From Imbricaverruca yamaguchii (Eukaryota > Arthropoda > Thecostraca > Neoverrucidae), in the NCBI GenBank assembly GCA_034440575.1, contig JAOTOL010001659.1, positions 4,116,001 to 4,180,000 on the forward strand: a DNA stretch of 64,000 nt, given 5' to 3'. The position numbers were made by a program, and so were the translations under genes. The notes under the pieces were generated by a model. That model was not told where the DNA came from. It saw only the letters and a list, made by a program, of their open reading frames with translations, and made no database searches. Shown in pieces: positions 1 to 11,820 of this stretch (positions are counted from its first letter, which is position 1; every line of letters begins with the position of its first letter).

Positions 1-636
1 TTTAGGAATGTGTCATGCAGGTATTTAGAGACCTCCGATTGCAATTCCGGTAATAACCTTCACACGCGCATGGGAGGGGCGGGAGTGGACGGTATCCACT
101 CAGTTTTCCACATTTTGCAATTATGATAAACACATGGCGATGGTGTAATGACATCCTGGGAATATTTGTAAAGTTGATGTGTTCATACAATGAAGAATAA
201 ATTTTTTTAATCCTTAGGAAGTGTAGCAACTACTGAAGTGGAAGTTCGATCTGCCGGTCGCAGAGCGTTCAAGGTTACAACAGTTTAGTCAGTGCTATGA
301 CGCGACGCCAAGGCGTGGCGACCTGTCTCGACCTCACTTGACCCCGAAGGCTAGGATCATGCGATTTATGCTGCAATGATCTTATTACAGCAATAATCTA
401 CCCTCCAAATAGCGTGCAATAGAGATAATAGTTAGTCATTAGAACCATTAGAGTGACTAATGATACAACTACTGATAATGTTCAGAAGAATAATGGGAAG
501 GAGAACGTAGAATCATAATTATTATAATAGCATTACATCATTACATGCTAAAATATATTGGCTTTGTTGTTGTTAACAAGAATAGATGCAGCACCAGTTG
601 TAATAGTAATGCCAGGATTCAAAGCAGCAGCAGCAT
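1..636. other. Intergenic, no gene seen
   Basis: I see no convincing exon or RNA gene. AT-rich stretches alternate with short GC-rich ones. A degenerate pair of AGGTCA-like half-sites in reverse orientation sits near 328-345 and resembles the motif carried by the dispersed families described elsewhere in this window. Confidence 0.5.
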
Positions 637-969
<333 letters not shown>

Positions 970-999
970 TGAGTATATAATAGTAGTCAGAGCGCGGAT

Positions 1000-1520
1000 G
1001 TGCACTTAGGGACTGTCCGCGGCGACGATTGCGGCTCTGAGCCGACAGCGCCCCTGCGGCGCCACAGAGTGCTCGCGCGCCCCCGGAACACCGCAGAGAG
1101 CGGAAGACGTGGCGCTCAGACCGCCTCCGGCTACGGAAGACTGCCGTGTGGCGGGAAGTTGCATCAGGCGTGGGCCCCGCGCAATCCAGGTCATGGTCTC
1201 GACGGGCCGCTCAGCGCCGTCCCGCCGCCGCCCCGCTGCCGCCAGCCTTGGCCATCAATGTTGGAAGTGGCCATCGGACCAGAGCCGGAAGGCGTGCTGT
1301 GGTGCGTGCTATCTGGATCGGCACGGATAGTCGTGATCAATCGATAGTGCGTGACATCTGATCCGGCAGCACATTTCAACGGCCGAGGCGTTGAAGTGCG
1401 CCGCGGTTGGCGCCAATTTGTGGCAGGTCTGGCAATGACGTAGCTGTTCTGCCGAGCATTCCGCCAACGACTCCGGCCGTGGTCTCAACTCCTCCACGCT
1501 CGTTAGTCAAGCGACTCTGC
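1000..1520. other. GC-rich, CpG-dense segment
   Basis: A sharp rise in GC and CpG follows directly after the AGT microsatellite. It could be a CpG island or promoter, or the edge of a GC-rich repeat. Several short frames are open on both strands, but none shows a recognisable protein or a paired set of splice sites. Confidence 0.4.
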
Positions 1521-3120
1521 TATTGGCGACGCAAAGGTGGCCGCCTAGCTGACAGTAATGTGCCCTGACCAGTGTGTAATTCTTGCTGGTAGCAACGAGC
1601 CTTGTTTTTAAAAAGCACCCGAGCACAATGGCGATGTGTATGACCTGATAGGAATTAGTCGTTTTATCTTGAGATCAACACGAATTCGTGAAGCATTAGA
1701 TAATGATTTGAGTTGTGGCCGTTTTTTTACCATTCCTGTAATTGAAGCAATTCATCAGGAGGAATGCTCAGCACAGCTTACTTTCATTTAGGTAAATTAA
1801 CTATCTCCACCAGAGATAGTTAATTTGCACCCAGCATTGGCATAGCTTATATAGATTTTCTGGCAGATGAGAGCATAGTTTGTGACTAACAGACGAGTCT
1901 CAGCGTATACTGCTTGCACCTCTTGCTAGTACGGGAAGGGGATTGGTCATCTACATCTGCTGGTTTTCTCGAACATCTGCAGAACCGAACGGTGCAGCAA
2001 GGACCCTTATGAACATGAAATGTTCTGTGCGAGCGAAGTTTATCAATAACCGTCTAACTTCTCCGGACGATTTCTTTAATCTCATCTCGGGTGTATTTTT
2101 ACGCCCACCCCCTGAGGGTCTTCCATGAGAGCAATAAAACGGCAGGGTGCAGCGCCGCAAGATTTTTAGTATTTTTAATTTCTGCGTCTGAAGCAAAAGC
2201 TACAACCTCAAGTCATGTAGGGTCATTAACCAAGCCCAGTTCAAAGAGGAGCACCTCTAGAAATGTCTGTGGCTCGATAACTCATACACATTAAGTGGCA
2301 TTGAGATGAAGCTTGCATCGTGAGTGTAATTATGAACTATTTTCGAAACATTTGTATCAGACTTTTGTTTGAGGTCGCGTCGGCGACCTGAGGTCATGAC
2401 TTATTTTGGTGAATTTCGGGACAATTTCCCTATTTGTGTAGTACGCATGCCTTTCTGGCATTAGTTTTACCTCGCTATTACCTCGTATGCAGAAGCATCA
2501 GCAGAAGTTCCTGATACAATGTGTTTGACTTCCGTCAAGTGGCCTGAAGTTAGATCACGATAGTGCCAGCGCTTCAATAATTGCGGTATGTGGGCTAAGC
2601 CTATATTAATGTGGGCTGAGCATGTTTAGTCACTGTTATTTTAAGGTTCCTTTCGAGTTTCTATGCCCTACAGGGTGTCCATGTTGCATTCTGCACGAGA
2701 TAAACTACCCTAAGATACCGACATATGTTTGAAAACTCGTTTTTATCTATATATTCGTTTACAAAACCATTCCAAAATAATTGTATTAAAAAATCCGGTT
2801 GGACTATATTTGTCACACACTTTCCGATGGGACCTCTTTCGTTTTCGTGCAGCGTTTAGAGTGTAAGTTAGATGGGGGTCTTCAGTGACTCTCCCGAAAC
2901 GGGGTGTGAGCTTCTGACCGAAGAGACGACGGGTTGAGCACAAAATAATTAGAAACCTGCTTTTTGTAGTATACTGTGTGTGTTTTTTTATTTATTAACT
3001 CCCTTCTCTATACTATTGCCCTATAGACAAAGTTGCCAAGCATTTTCCAAGTTACTATTTTGGATAAAATCGGTTCATGCAGATATGACAGGCTAGACAT
3101 TCATTGCATCGATCAAATCG
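1521..3120. other. Intergenic, no gene seen
   Basis: No supported gene. The only clear structure is the perfect hairpin at 1794-1826, listed separately. Confidence 0.5.
1794..1826. repeat. Perfect hairpin, 14-bp arms, 5-nt loop
   Basis: AAATTAACTATCTC is followed by CACCA and then by its exact reverse complement. A perfect 14-bp arm is unlikely by chance at a given place. It could be a snap-back repeat, a terminator-like RNA hairpin or a relic of a small inverted-repeat element. It lies in non-coding DNA. Confidence 0.9.
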
Positions 3121-3129
3121 TGTATATAT

Positions 3130-3334
<205 letters not shown>

Positions 3335-3735
3335 TTTCAAATCTATCTCAGGGAAAGTAAATAAGCGTATCCAAATTCCCAGATAACGATGACATTGCAC
3401 GGGTACCGGCGCGGTAAATGTTGTGTGCTACTACAGGTTCAGTCGAGTGGCATTGGCTATGTCTATCCTGAGCATCGAGATATATGCAGATATTTTCAAT
3501 GTATAACATCGCTTTGATCTCACCAGCATGGGTGTGGTTTTGCATACTCTTGAAGGCGCAAGCGTTCCCTCCATGTTGGATTTGCCCCACCCCCCAATAA
3601 CTTGAACTTTTAGCATGTAACCCTTCGAAATCTACTTTCCTCCACCGATTTCGGCCTGCCCATTGCCTTCATGAATTGCGCCCCCACCCTCCCACACCCC
3701 AATACGTTTTAGAAATATACGCTCCTGGTTGCCAG

Positions 3736-3737
<2 letters not shown>

Positions 3738-3801
<64 letters not shown>
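3738..3801. repeat. TA microsatellite
   Basis: A run of about 60 bp of alternating T and A, the second AT array within 700 bp. Confidence 0.97.
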
Positions 3802-3805
<4 letters not shown>

Positions 3806-5702
3806 ATAAGCGATATCTCAGTTCATTGCAGCCTGGCTTTATGCCTAATGAGTATATTACTGTTATAGCATTTCGGATGAAATATATAGCATCTGATTCT
3901 GGCTAGATTATGTATCACGACACATGATGGTAACCATGGCAACAATTGTGTGGGCGTTGGCTTAGTGGCGGAGCTCTGGAGGTAACATGAAGAGTTGGTA
4001 GTTCAAGGCCATCTCTTAGGATAAATTTGCCCCGGTATGCAACGAAACATTCCGCCGGTTGCGAAGGCAAGGGTGCAAATATTGTGCAAAATGTTCACAG
4101 CTGGAGTTAATTCTGTTGCTTTTCGATGCATTTCATCCTGCAAACATACGAAATAAATTAAATATAGTAAAACGGTTTAGTCCACATGGGGAAGAAATGA
4201 TGTACATTTGCGTAAGACTAACGTGCATTAGAAACTCGAAACTCGGTCGATTGTAAATCATGTCCACGATCGCTCTTGAAAACGATCTGTGTTCTAGAAG
4301 CTTCAGTGTCTAATACAGCAAATATCTACGAAAACTACAGCAATCCTTGCCAATGTGGGCCAACACAGCTTACCCTATTGCTTATCTTATTTCATCTTTG
4401 AGCATAATGCAGAAGGAAATATTCCAATTCTTTTGACAGTAATAATCTCCTTGCGTAACTCGAACTTAGAACTACCACTAATTGATACGGAAATCGCTAT
4501 TTGAAACAAATAAGCTTGGCACAGAGCCAGGAGGACAAAAGAGTTCGCCCAGTCAGCCATTTCGCCGGCTCTCTCCGACGACGAGAGGAACAGCGCTGCA
4601 CCTGTTGCCAGCCATTCCGTGCGTGATTACGCCCGAGACGCACCGCTGATACGGACACCTCACTCCTCACCAATCAAACGGCGCTCGCGCTCAAATATGC
4701 ATCAGGAAAAGTGTTGGCAATCTAGATCAGCATTTGTGCCAAATGCACGATCTGCTACGAAAAACGGCTGCATGCATTGTGCCGTGCGCTGTCTCCAGTG
4801 GCTATGGCAGACCGAGCGTGTCAGGACCTCGGCAGGGTGGGGGCGGAGGGGGGGGGGGCGTCAGTGTAGCATTACCAACGGCGCCATTCAGCATACCACA
4901 CCTCAAGGCTGTTTTCCATTGTTTTGCTTGTGTCCATTGTGATTGGTCTTTACGCCGTGCCGTCGCCATCCGTCGGCCATTTTCGCTTGCGCCAGTCGCA
5001 GGGACTCGTGCGTGAAGACTTCCTGCGTCTGTCTACCTCGCGCAATATCGGCATGCAGGCTCGATAGCCTGGACATCGCCCGGCTGCAAGGAACGAATAC
5101 TGGCGATGACATCTCATGCATTTGCAAAATAATCACGTACTGCATTTACGACGCCGACAAAAGACAGCTCAGGGAAGACCCCGGAGAAACTGAGGTCATT
5201 TGAGAGGTCATCGTCGCTGAAGCTCCGTCGGATGGACTACTGAAGTCGTTACTAATCCATACTGCCCATTCAAACCTCACGATGTCCTCGATGCCTCGTC
5301 CAGGCTGGTGGGCGCTATTTTCGTTGTTTCGCTTGGTATCTTCGTATGGCGAATGAAATTTGCATTACGCCGACCGTCCACCCCACGCTGTCACCCTATA
5401 TGACACTTGAATTTCCTCTCCAGGTTCATCGGAGACTGATTATCATGGGATTGACTGGAGTCCCCTCATAGCCGAACACCATGCACTGAGGGATGGATCC
5501 CTCATCTATCACCGAACGAACGTACCCCACGAGCCATGCTGAAAATCATTCATCACACGTCACCACCTGTTCCTAGTGCAACCTGATCAAATTGGTACAT
5601 AAGTGTATAAGCATTGTCCTAAATCTCTTCATAATCACCGCATGTAGAAGTCGGGATGGAAACGATTGCCAGCAACGCATACATCGACTTCGCTCTGGAG
5701 GG
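3802..5702. other. Intergenic, no gene seen
   Basis: No supported gene. A tRNA-like pair of internal promoter motifs (about 3969-4016) was considered and left out as too weak. 4560-5110 is moderately GC-rich without a recognisable frame. Confidence 0.45.
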
Positions 5703-6178
5703 GCGTGGATGGTCGAGTCGCTAACAGCGTCATTTACAGTCGCTGACAGCGTCATCTACAGTCGCTGACAGCGTTATTTGCAGTTGCTGAAGGCGTCATT
5801 ACAGCTACTGAAAGCGTCACTTACACTCGCTTACAGCGTCATTTACAGTCGCTGATAGCGTAAGTTGCAGTCGCTGACAGCCTCATCTGCAGTCGCTGAC
5901 AGCGTCATTTACAGTCGCTGACAGCGTCATTTACAGTCGCTGACAGCGTCATCTACCGTCGCTGACAGCGTCGTGTACAGTTGCTGTCAGCATGGCTTAC
6001 AGTCGCTGACAGCGTCGTCTGCAGTCGCTGGCAGTGTCATCTGCAGTCGCTGGCAGCGTCACATACACTCGATGATGGCTTCAATTGCAGTCGCTGACAG
6101 CGTCATCTGCAGTCGCTGACCGTGTCATTTTCAATCGCCGACAGCGTCATTTACGATCGCCGACAGCGTCATTTACGG
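5703..6178. repeat. 22-bp minisatellite, about 21 degenerate copies
   Basis: The consensus GTCGCTGACAGCGTCATTTACA is repeated head to tail with scattered substitutions. Each unit contains an imperfect inverted repeat around GCTGACAGC. The unit length is not a multiple of three, so no frame stays open and coding is unlikely. Confidence 0.95.
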
Positions 6179-7371
6179 ACACTTGAGACTCACACTTCTC
6201 GAGGCGTTCTACAGCCCGAGTGACACCTGTGCTCCACTCCACAGCCCGGCCGTGTCCGACCGTAGCAGGATGTCCCGCGCAGGGAGCACCTGTGCATGAA
6301 CGTGCCGAGGTGGATGTAAATTATTAATGAATAATGATCGGCTCTGTAATGATTATTAACGTTTCAGAACTGTAATTGATGATAGCAACGATTTGTGCAT
6401 GCTTCATTTGGCAAGGGAAAGTTAGGGTGTTTCCCAATGGAAAGCCCCATTGTGTCCTGACGATGATGTTGATGAGTATTTACTGTGGCAACTTCTCACT
6501 ATCTGACCGAAACGTGCATGCCTGTCCGTGCGTCCCACCAGTCTACCCACCGTGTGCGATAGAGAATCAAAATGTCTTCTCGGCTGGATTTGCAACGCAT
6601 TATGCGGACGTTATATTACATCAGCTGCAGTCAATACATGATGCAGACGCAAACTATAACCGCAACTGATCGCTTTACGTGAAATACATATTCAAAACTA
6701 GAGGATCAGCCAGCGTACCTATGAAGAAATCTTGCACTTCGAATGGTCATTCCATCATTGAATTGGCTTAATTGACCTATTGTCGTACTCTTCATACTCC
6801 TAGGTTTTTCTTGATATACATGTGTCAACCTAGGCTCTGGATGTAAGAATCAAGGTGCGAAAAATAAACCAGAGGCAATCATTGCATAGCATAGATTTGG
6901 GTAAAGATTAAATTGTGGGATCACAAATAAGCATTCTGCACTCTTCAGCATACGTTCCATCCGAATATATACCGTGCACAAGATAATATATAACTCCCGG
7001 ACGACGTTACCAAAACATAATAAATGGCCCATATTGAGGTTTATATTTCTGATGTAATTAAGTTATGTATATATTGCTATTCCTGAGGACTTCGGTGGGC
7101 ATATTTTGCGCTAATGTTTTAATTGTGGCAGGCGGTTTGAAAAATTTGCTTCTGTTTCTGCAGTTCTGTAACCATGCGTTGTGGGCAAAGTAGTTAGCAT
7201 ATTGACATAGCAAGAAAAGCGCAGTCCAAAATAACAAACATCGCATCGTTGAAAAAACGATGCGATTGTTCACAGACCCTTAACGCCAAGGACCGCTTTG
7301 CTCATACCATATATAATTGCATTCAAGTACAACTGGTGCACATGCTCACGCTAAGCACCATATCAGTAGTG
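6179..7371. other. Intergenic, no gene seen
   Basis: AT-rich single-copy-looking DNA. No frame looks like protein and no RNA gene is recognisable. Confidence 0.45.
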
Positions 7372-7632
7372 AGGAGGCGTTACACACCTTCGACAGGTGT
7401 ACATATGGCAGTGGTGAGGAGGCGATATACACACCTTCGACAGGTGTACATATGGCAGTGGTGACGAGGCGATACACACCTTCGACAGGTGTACACATGG
7501 CGGTAGTTAGGAGGCGATACACACCTTCGACAGGTGTACACATGGCAGTGGTGAGGAGGCGATACACACCTTCGACAGGTGTACATATGGCAGTGGTGGG
7601 GAGGTGATACACACCTTAGACAGGTGTACATC
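7372..7632. repeat. 45-bp minisatellite, six copies, each with a hairpin
   Basis: Six units of 45 bp (one of 47) each carry ACACCT-TCGAC-AGGTGT, a 6-bp inverted repeat with a 5-nt loop. The inverted repeat is kept in all copies, with one loop-base change in the last unit. Frames stay open because 45 is divisible by three. Outside the hairpin, units differ at several places. Confidence 0.95.
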
Positions 7633-8040
7633 GTAGTTCATAACTCATGCCAGACGGAAGCCCCGCTATTACGACAAAGAGCATATTCCGGCCAGGCCTG
7701 TTGTCAGACAACGACGAACCGCCGCGCCTGTATGCGACAACTACTAACTGGCTTCGGTTAGTGGTGGCACCATTCGCTGCCTATTGAGGAAGTGGTTTGG
7801 CATTGCATGGCAAGCGATGATCGATGACCATCGACCAGGAAATACGCCCACCTGAAAACCACTACCGCTGCCGTTCATGTCATGCACAAAGCTGACGCAA
7901 GAGGCAAGTGGTTACAGCCGCTCATGCGGCTGAACAAAACCTTCATAATATGCGCTGATGGGTTTACCATGATTAACGAGAATTCCTGATATGCGTAGCG
8001 TTCTATCTATATATCTATCTATCTTTCTAGCTATCTATAT
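7633..8040. other. Intergenic, no gene seen
   Basis: No supported gene. The segment ends in imperfect TATC repeats that lead into the next TA microsatellite. Confidence 0.45.
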
Positions 8041-8194
<154 letters not shown>

Positions 8195-8540
8195 GTATGT
8201 ATGTAGAATGTAGTCATGTGGGAGGCGTCTGCGTCAGCCGATTCCAACGCCGCCCCCGTTACCTGGCGACCGGAAACAAGCCCCGAGGGTCAGCCGGGTC
8301 AGCATCTACCCTGCACGTCTCTGTTGTGGGAAGTTTTTGATCTCATCGGACACCGGTAGCTCAACAGTTAAGCTGGTCGTCTGGTGTGTCAGAGGCACGG
8401 TGTTTGATTCCCCGTGGTGCCGCCACTTCCTGCCAGGGTGAAAGTCAGGCGACGCCGCATGGCCACAGCTGCTGAATGCGTCGTAAAGTCACAGCCATCA
8501 CGATTCTTGACCTGGACGGCCAGAGCGCGTGCACAGCGGT

Positions 8541-9166
8541 GCCGGCAGCCGTCGGTCAGATGGTCCGGACTGACCTGCCGGCAGCCGTCGGTCAGATGGT
8601 CCGGACTGACCTGCCGGCAGCCGTCGGTCAGATGGTCCGGACTGACCTGCCGGCAGCCGTCGGTCAGATGGTCCGGACTGACCTGCCGGCAGCCGTCGGT
8701 CAGATGGTCCGGACTGACCTGCCGGCAGCCGTCGGTCAGATGGTCCGGACCGACCTGCTGGCCGCAGTCGGTCAGATGGTCCGGACTGACCTGCCGGCAG
8801 CCGTCGGTCAGATGGTCCGGACTGACCTGCCGGCAGCCGTCGGTCAGATGGTCCGGACTGACCTGCCGGCAGCCGTCGGTCAGATGGTCCGGACTGACCT
8901 GCCGGCAGCCGTCGGTCAGATGGTCCGGACTGACCTGCCGGCAGCCGTCGGTCAGATGGTCCGGACTGACCTGCCGGCAGCCGTCGGTCAGATGGTCCGG
9001 ACCGACCTGCTGGCCGCAGTCGGTCAGATGGTCCGGACTGACCTGCCGGCAGCCGTCGGTCAGATGGTCCGGACTGACCTGCCGGCAGCCGTCGGTCAGA
9101 TGGTCCGGACTGACCTGCCGGCAGCCGTCGGTCAGATGGTCCGGACTGACCTGCTGGCCGTAGTCG
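8541..9166. repeat. 36-bp GC-rich minisatellite, 17 copies in register
   Basis: Seventeen 36-bp units start at 8546 plus multiples of 36, with no indel. The core reads CAGCCGTCGGTCAGATGGTC followed by CGGACTGACCTGCCGG. Each unit contains the palindromes TCCGGA and TGCCGGCA and a GGTCAG/CTGACC inverted pair. A marked variant (ACCGACCTGCTGGCCGCAG) occurs at units 7 and 14, 252 bp apart, so seven units were duplicated as a block. Frames are open on both strands (for example the 12-residue unit AAVGQMVRTDLP), which is expected for a stop-free 36-mer. I see no start context, splice site or homology to support translation. Confidence 0.97.
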
Positions 9167-9282
9167 CCGGCGTTCGGCTGGACCGGCGCCAGCAGAGGCG
9201 AGTGCCCTGGCGTGCACCGAGAGTTGCCAGCCGGTCGGCGTGCGCCGACGGGTGGCATGGTGCTCCAGAGAGACAGGGCGCC

Positions 9283-9611
9283 GCTCCGTGCGACACACTG
9301 CCCGCTCAGTGCGACACACTACCCGCTCCGTGCGACACACTGTCCGCTCAGTGCGACACACTGTCCTCTCCGTGCGACACAGTGTCCGCTCCGTGCGACA
9401 CACTGCCCTCTCCGTGCGACACACTGTCCGCTCCGTGCGACACACTGTCCGCTCCGTGCGACACACTGCCCTCTCCGTGCGACACACTGTCCGCTCCGTG
9501 CGACACACGGCCCTCTCCGTGCGACACACTGTCCGCTCCGTGCGACACACTGCCCTCTCCGTGCGACACACTGCCCTCTCCGTGCGACACATTGCCCGCT
9601 CCGTGCGACAC
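9283..9611. repeat. 21-bp GC-rich minisatellite, 16 copies
   Basis: Sixteen units of GTGCGACACACTG plus CCCGCTCC or a variant run from 9288 to 9603 in exact 21-bp register. Subtypes ending GTCCGCTCC and CCCTCTCC partly alternate, which suggests 42-bp duplication steps. It lies 120 bp from the 36-bp array, and one minus-strand frame (9853-8498) runs through both because 36 and 21 are both multiples of three. I treat this as non-coding. Confidence 0.96.
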
Positions 9612-11610
9612 CTTCTGGCCGAGAGTTGCCCGGACGTCATCAGGCCGGAGGAGTGGCCACCCATGAACCCAGATCTGACCTCTGAACTACTTCGTGTGGA
9701 CGGAGCTGCAGCGCCTCGTGTACGGTGAAGAGGTTCGTGACTTCTGCCAGCTGAAGAATCGGCTCTTCTCCTGCTGGCGGTAGATCTGCATACGATATCT
9801 GCACGTGGCCTTAAAGAGGTTCCACGAGATCCTGAGGACATGCATTGACGCAAGCGGAGGATGTTTTGAGCATCTGTCTACCTAGATTAAATCTTGATTT
9901 CACCACTTTGCGATTGTGCCTATCTCGGTGTTCACATGCTTATGTACTCAGATGTCACATTTGGCTGTCTTGCATGATTAAATGTGTTTGAGTATGAATC
10001 TAGCAGACGCATTTAGGCAAGGTCACGACCTGACCTTTAGCCGACCCATTTCCGGTCTCCGAAAAGACTGGCACTCCTCCTGTGCCAGTCTTTTCGGCAC
10101 ACCCATCGTCGTAAAAGACTGGCACACCCATCGTCGGAATGCATGTAAAATGTGAAGGTGATTGCTCATTTTTATGTGAATTTTGCACGTTTGAAGAGTT
10201 ATCTGGCAAAACAATTATCGGGATGGGGATGGAGGAGGGCAGGGTCAAATTGCCACTTTGCTAGGATTAAGACAAACACATGAGAAACGGTAACACAAAA
10301 AGCGAAAGTCTCTTCACACATAGTTGAAATGTCACGTTATCTGGGATGTCATTCATCTTCGCATACGATATAATATAAATATACATAGGGTTTACGTGAA
10401 TGACATGCGGCATTCGGTGGAAAAATAATAGGCGTGTTCGGGAACTAAAGGGTGTCGGTGTTTTTGTCAATATGCACCACCGGTGGATGCCAGAAATGAC
10501 TTTCGTATGGCCCCACGAACGCTTTTGGAAGTCCAAACATGCATAATTTAACATCAATCATCGCAATAGGCGCTACCAGGGACGTGAATTTGGTTGATGT
10601 GAAACTGAGTAATGCAGAATTCGCTGAGTGAAGATGGTTTTCCATTGTTTTATTATTATAATTCCGATAGGTATCTTTATGTCAAGCATGGTCCATTTTA
10701 TTATCCCTAGGTCCACCTTTGCAATACAAGGTATCGAAGGAAATATACATTTATCGGAGATACCTATATGATGTTCATGTCTGCGACCAAGTACTGCTGC
10801 CATAATTACCTAGAATATAACACAAAAAAAATGATCGACACCAAATCATTTCAGCTCTGATTATCCCTGTGGTCACCACTGGTCTTGCAGATGGTATCCA
10901 AAATGTACATGGATATTACTGTAGTTCAATGGTTTAACCTACTGCAGACTCTTACCACAGATCGCATCTGTATCGGTAGCGAACGGTATCTTGAAATCAG
11001 ATGTTCATTTTCTGTTTCTCGGTCCGCTTCTGTAGCCGAATGCAAACATTGACAGCATAGACACAAGCAGACACAGCAATGCGATACACATTGCAAACAA
11101 CTACATCTTAGTTCCTTGATAATAACTCCAAAATGGAAGCAAAATAAACGGCTTATGCTTTGTCAGTTGCCAGTGTGAAGCAAGGAATTGTGGGAAAATA
11201 TCGGACGCAATGCGGTTGAAAGAACAATGTAGGCAAAAATGATACTGCGTGGGCATTATAGTTGTGGGAGATTGCGAATGTAGAACGGTTGGCTGAAGTT
11301 TGCTGTAATAGCATCCAACAATATCCAAGAGCCACATACCACAAAACAATATTCATGAGCGGCAATACCATCCGGCAATATCCCTGAGTTGTAGTACCTC
11401 CCAACCATATCCTTCACGTGACGTGCGTACGTGACCATCAGCATGGACACAACCTGAAATAGGCTTGTTGGGTAGCGGCTCACGAGGTTGAGCCGTTGAT
11501 TGTTGTAAGCTGTTTTTTGTTGTTAACGAGGACCATCTTTTTCTTTTGGACACTTAATTCTATATTCCTTCGTTGGTCCGTATGATATATGTATATATAT
11601 ATTTAGACAT
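9612..11610. other. Intergenic, no gene seen
   Basis: No supported gene. Contains the perfect hairpin at 10059-10097, listed separately. The rest is AT-rich without repeats that I can see. Confidence 0.45.
10059..10097. repeat. Perfect hairpin, 16-bp arms, 7-nt loop
   Basis: CCGAAAAGACTGGCAC, loop TCCTCCT, then the exact reverse complement of the first arm. Directly downstream, AAAGACTGGCAC recurs and GGCACACCCATCGTCG is present twice, so the site has one inverted and several direct copies of the same core. Confidence 0.92.
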
Positions 11611-11671
11611 ATATGTATTATGTATATATATTTACATATTTATATGCATATATATAAATTTATATATATGC

Positions 11672-11736
<65 letters not shown>

Positions 11737-11820
11737 GTATAGATGCATATTTATATGTATATATGTGTAGATATTTATATACGTATACATGCGTGTATGT
11801 GTGTGTGTGTGTGTGTGTGT
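11583..11820. repeat. TA microsatellite followed by a GT run
   Basis: TATG/TATA imperfect repeats enclose a pure TA run (about 11669-11733). A pure GT tract follows at about 11796-11820. Confidence 0.96.

Noticed and set aside
3958..4016. tRNA-like A and B box strings (TGGCTTAGTGG... and GTAGTTCAAGGCC)
   Set aside because: B box is imperfect, no cloverleaf folds, and no second copy in the window supports a SINE.
8345..8420. tRNA-like sequence GGTAGCTCAACAGTTAAGC with GGTGTTTGATTCCCCG
   Set aside because: Resembles a tRNA with a displaced B box, but acceptor arms do not pair and there is no related copy here.
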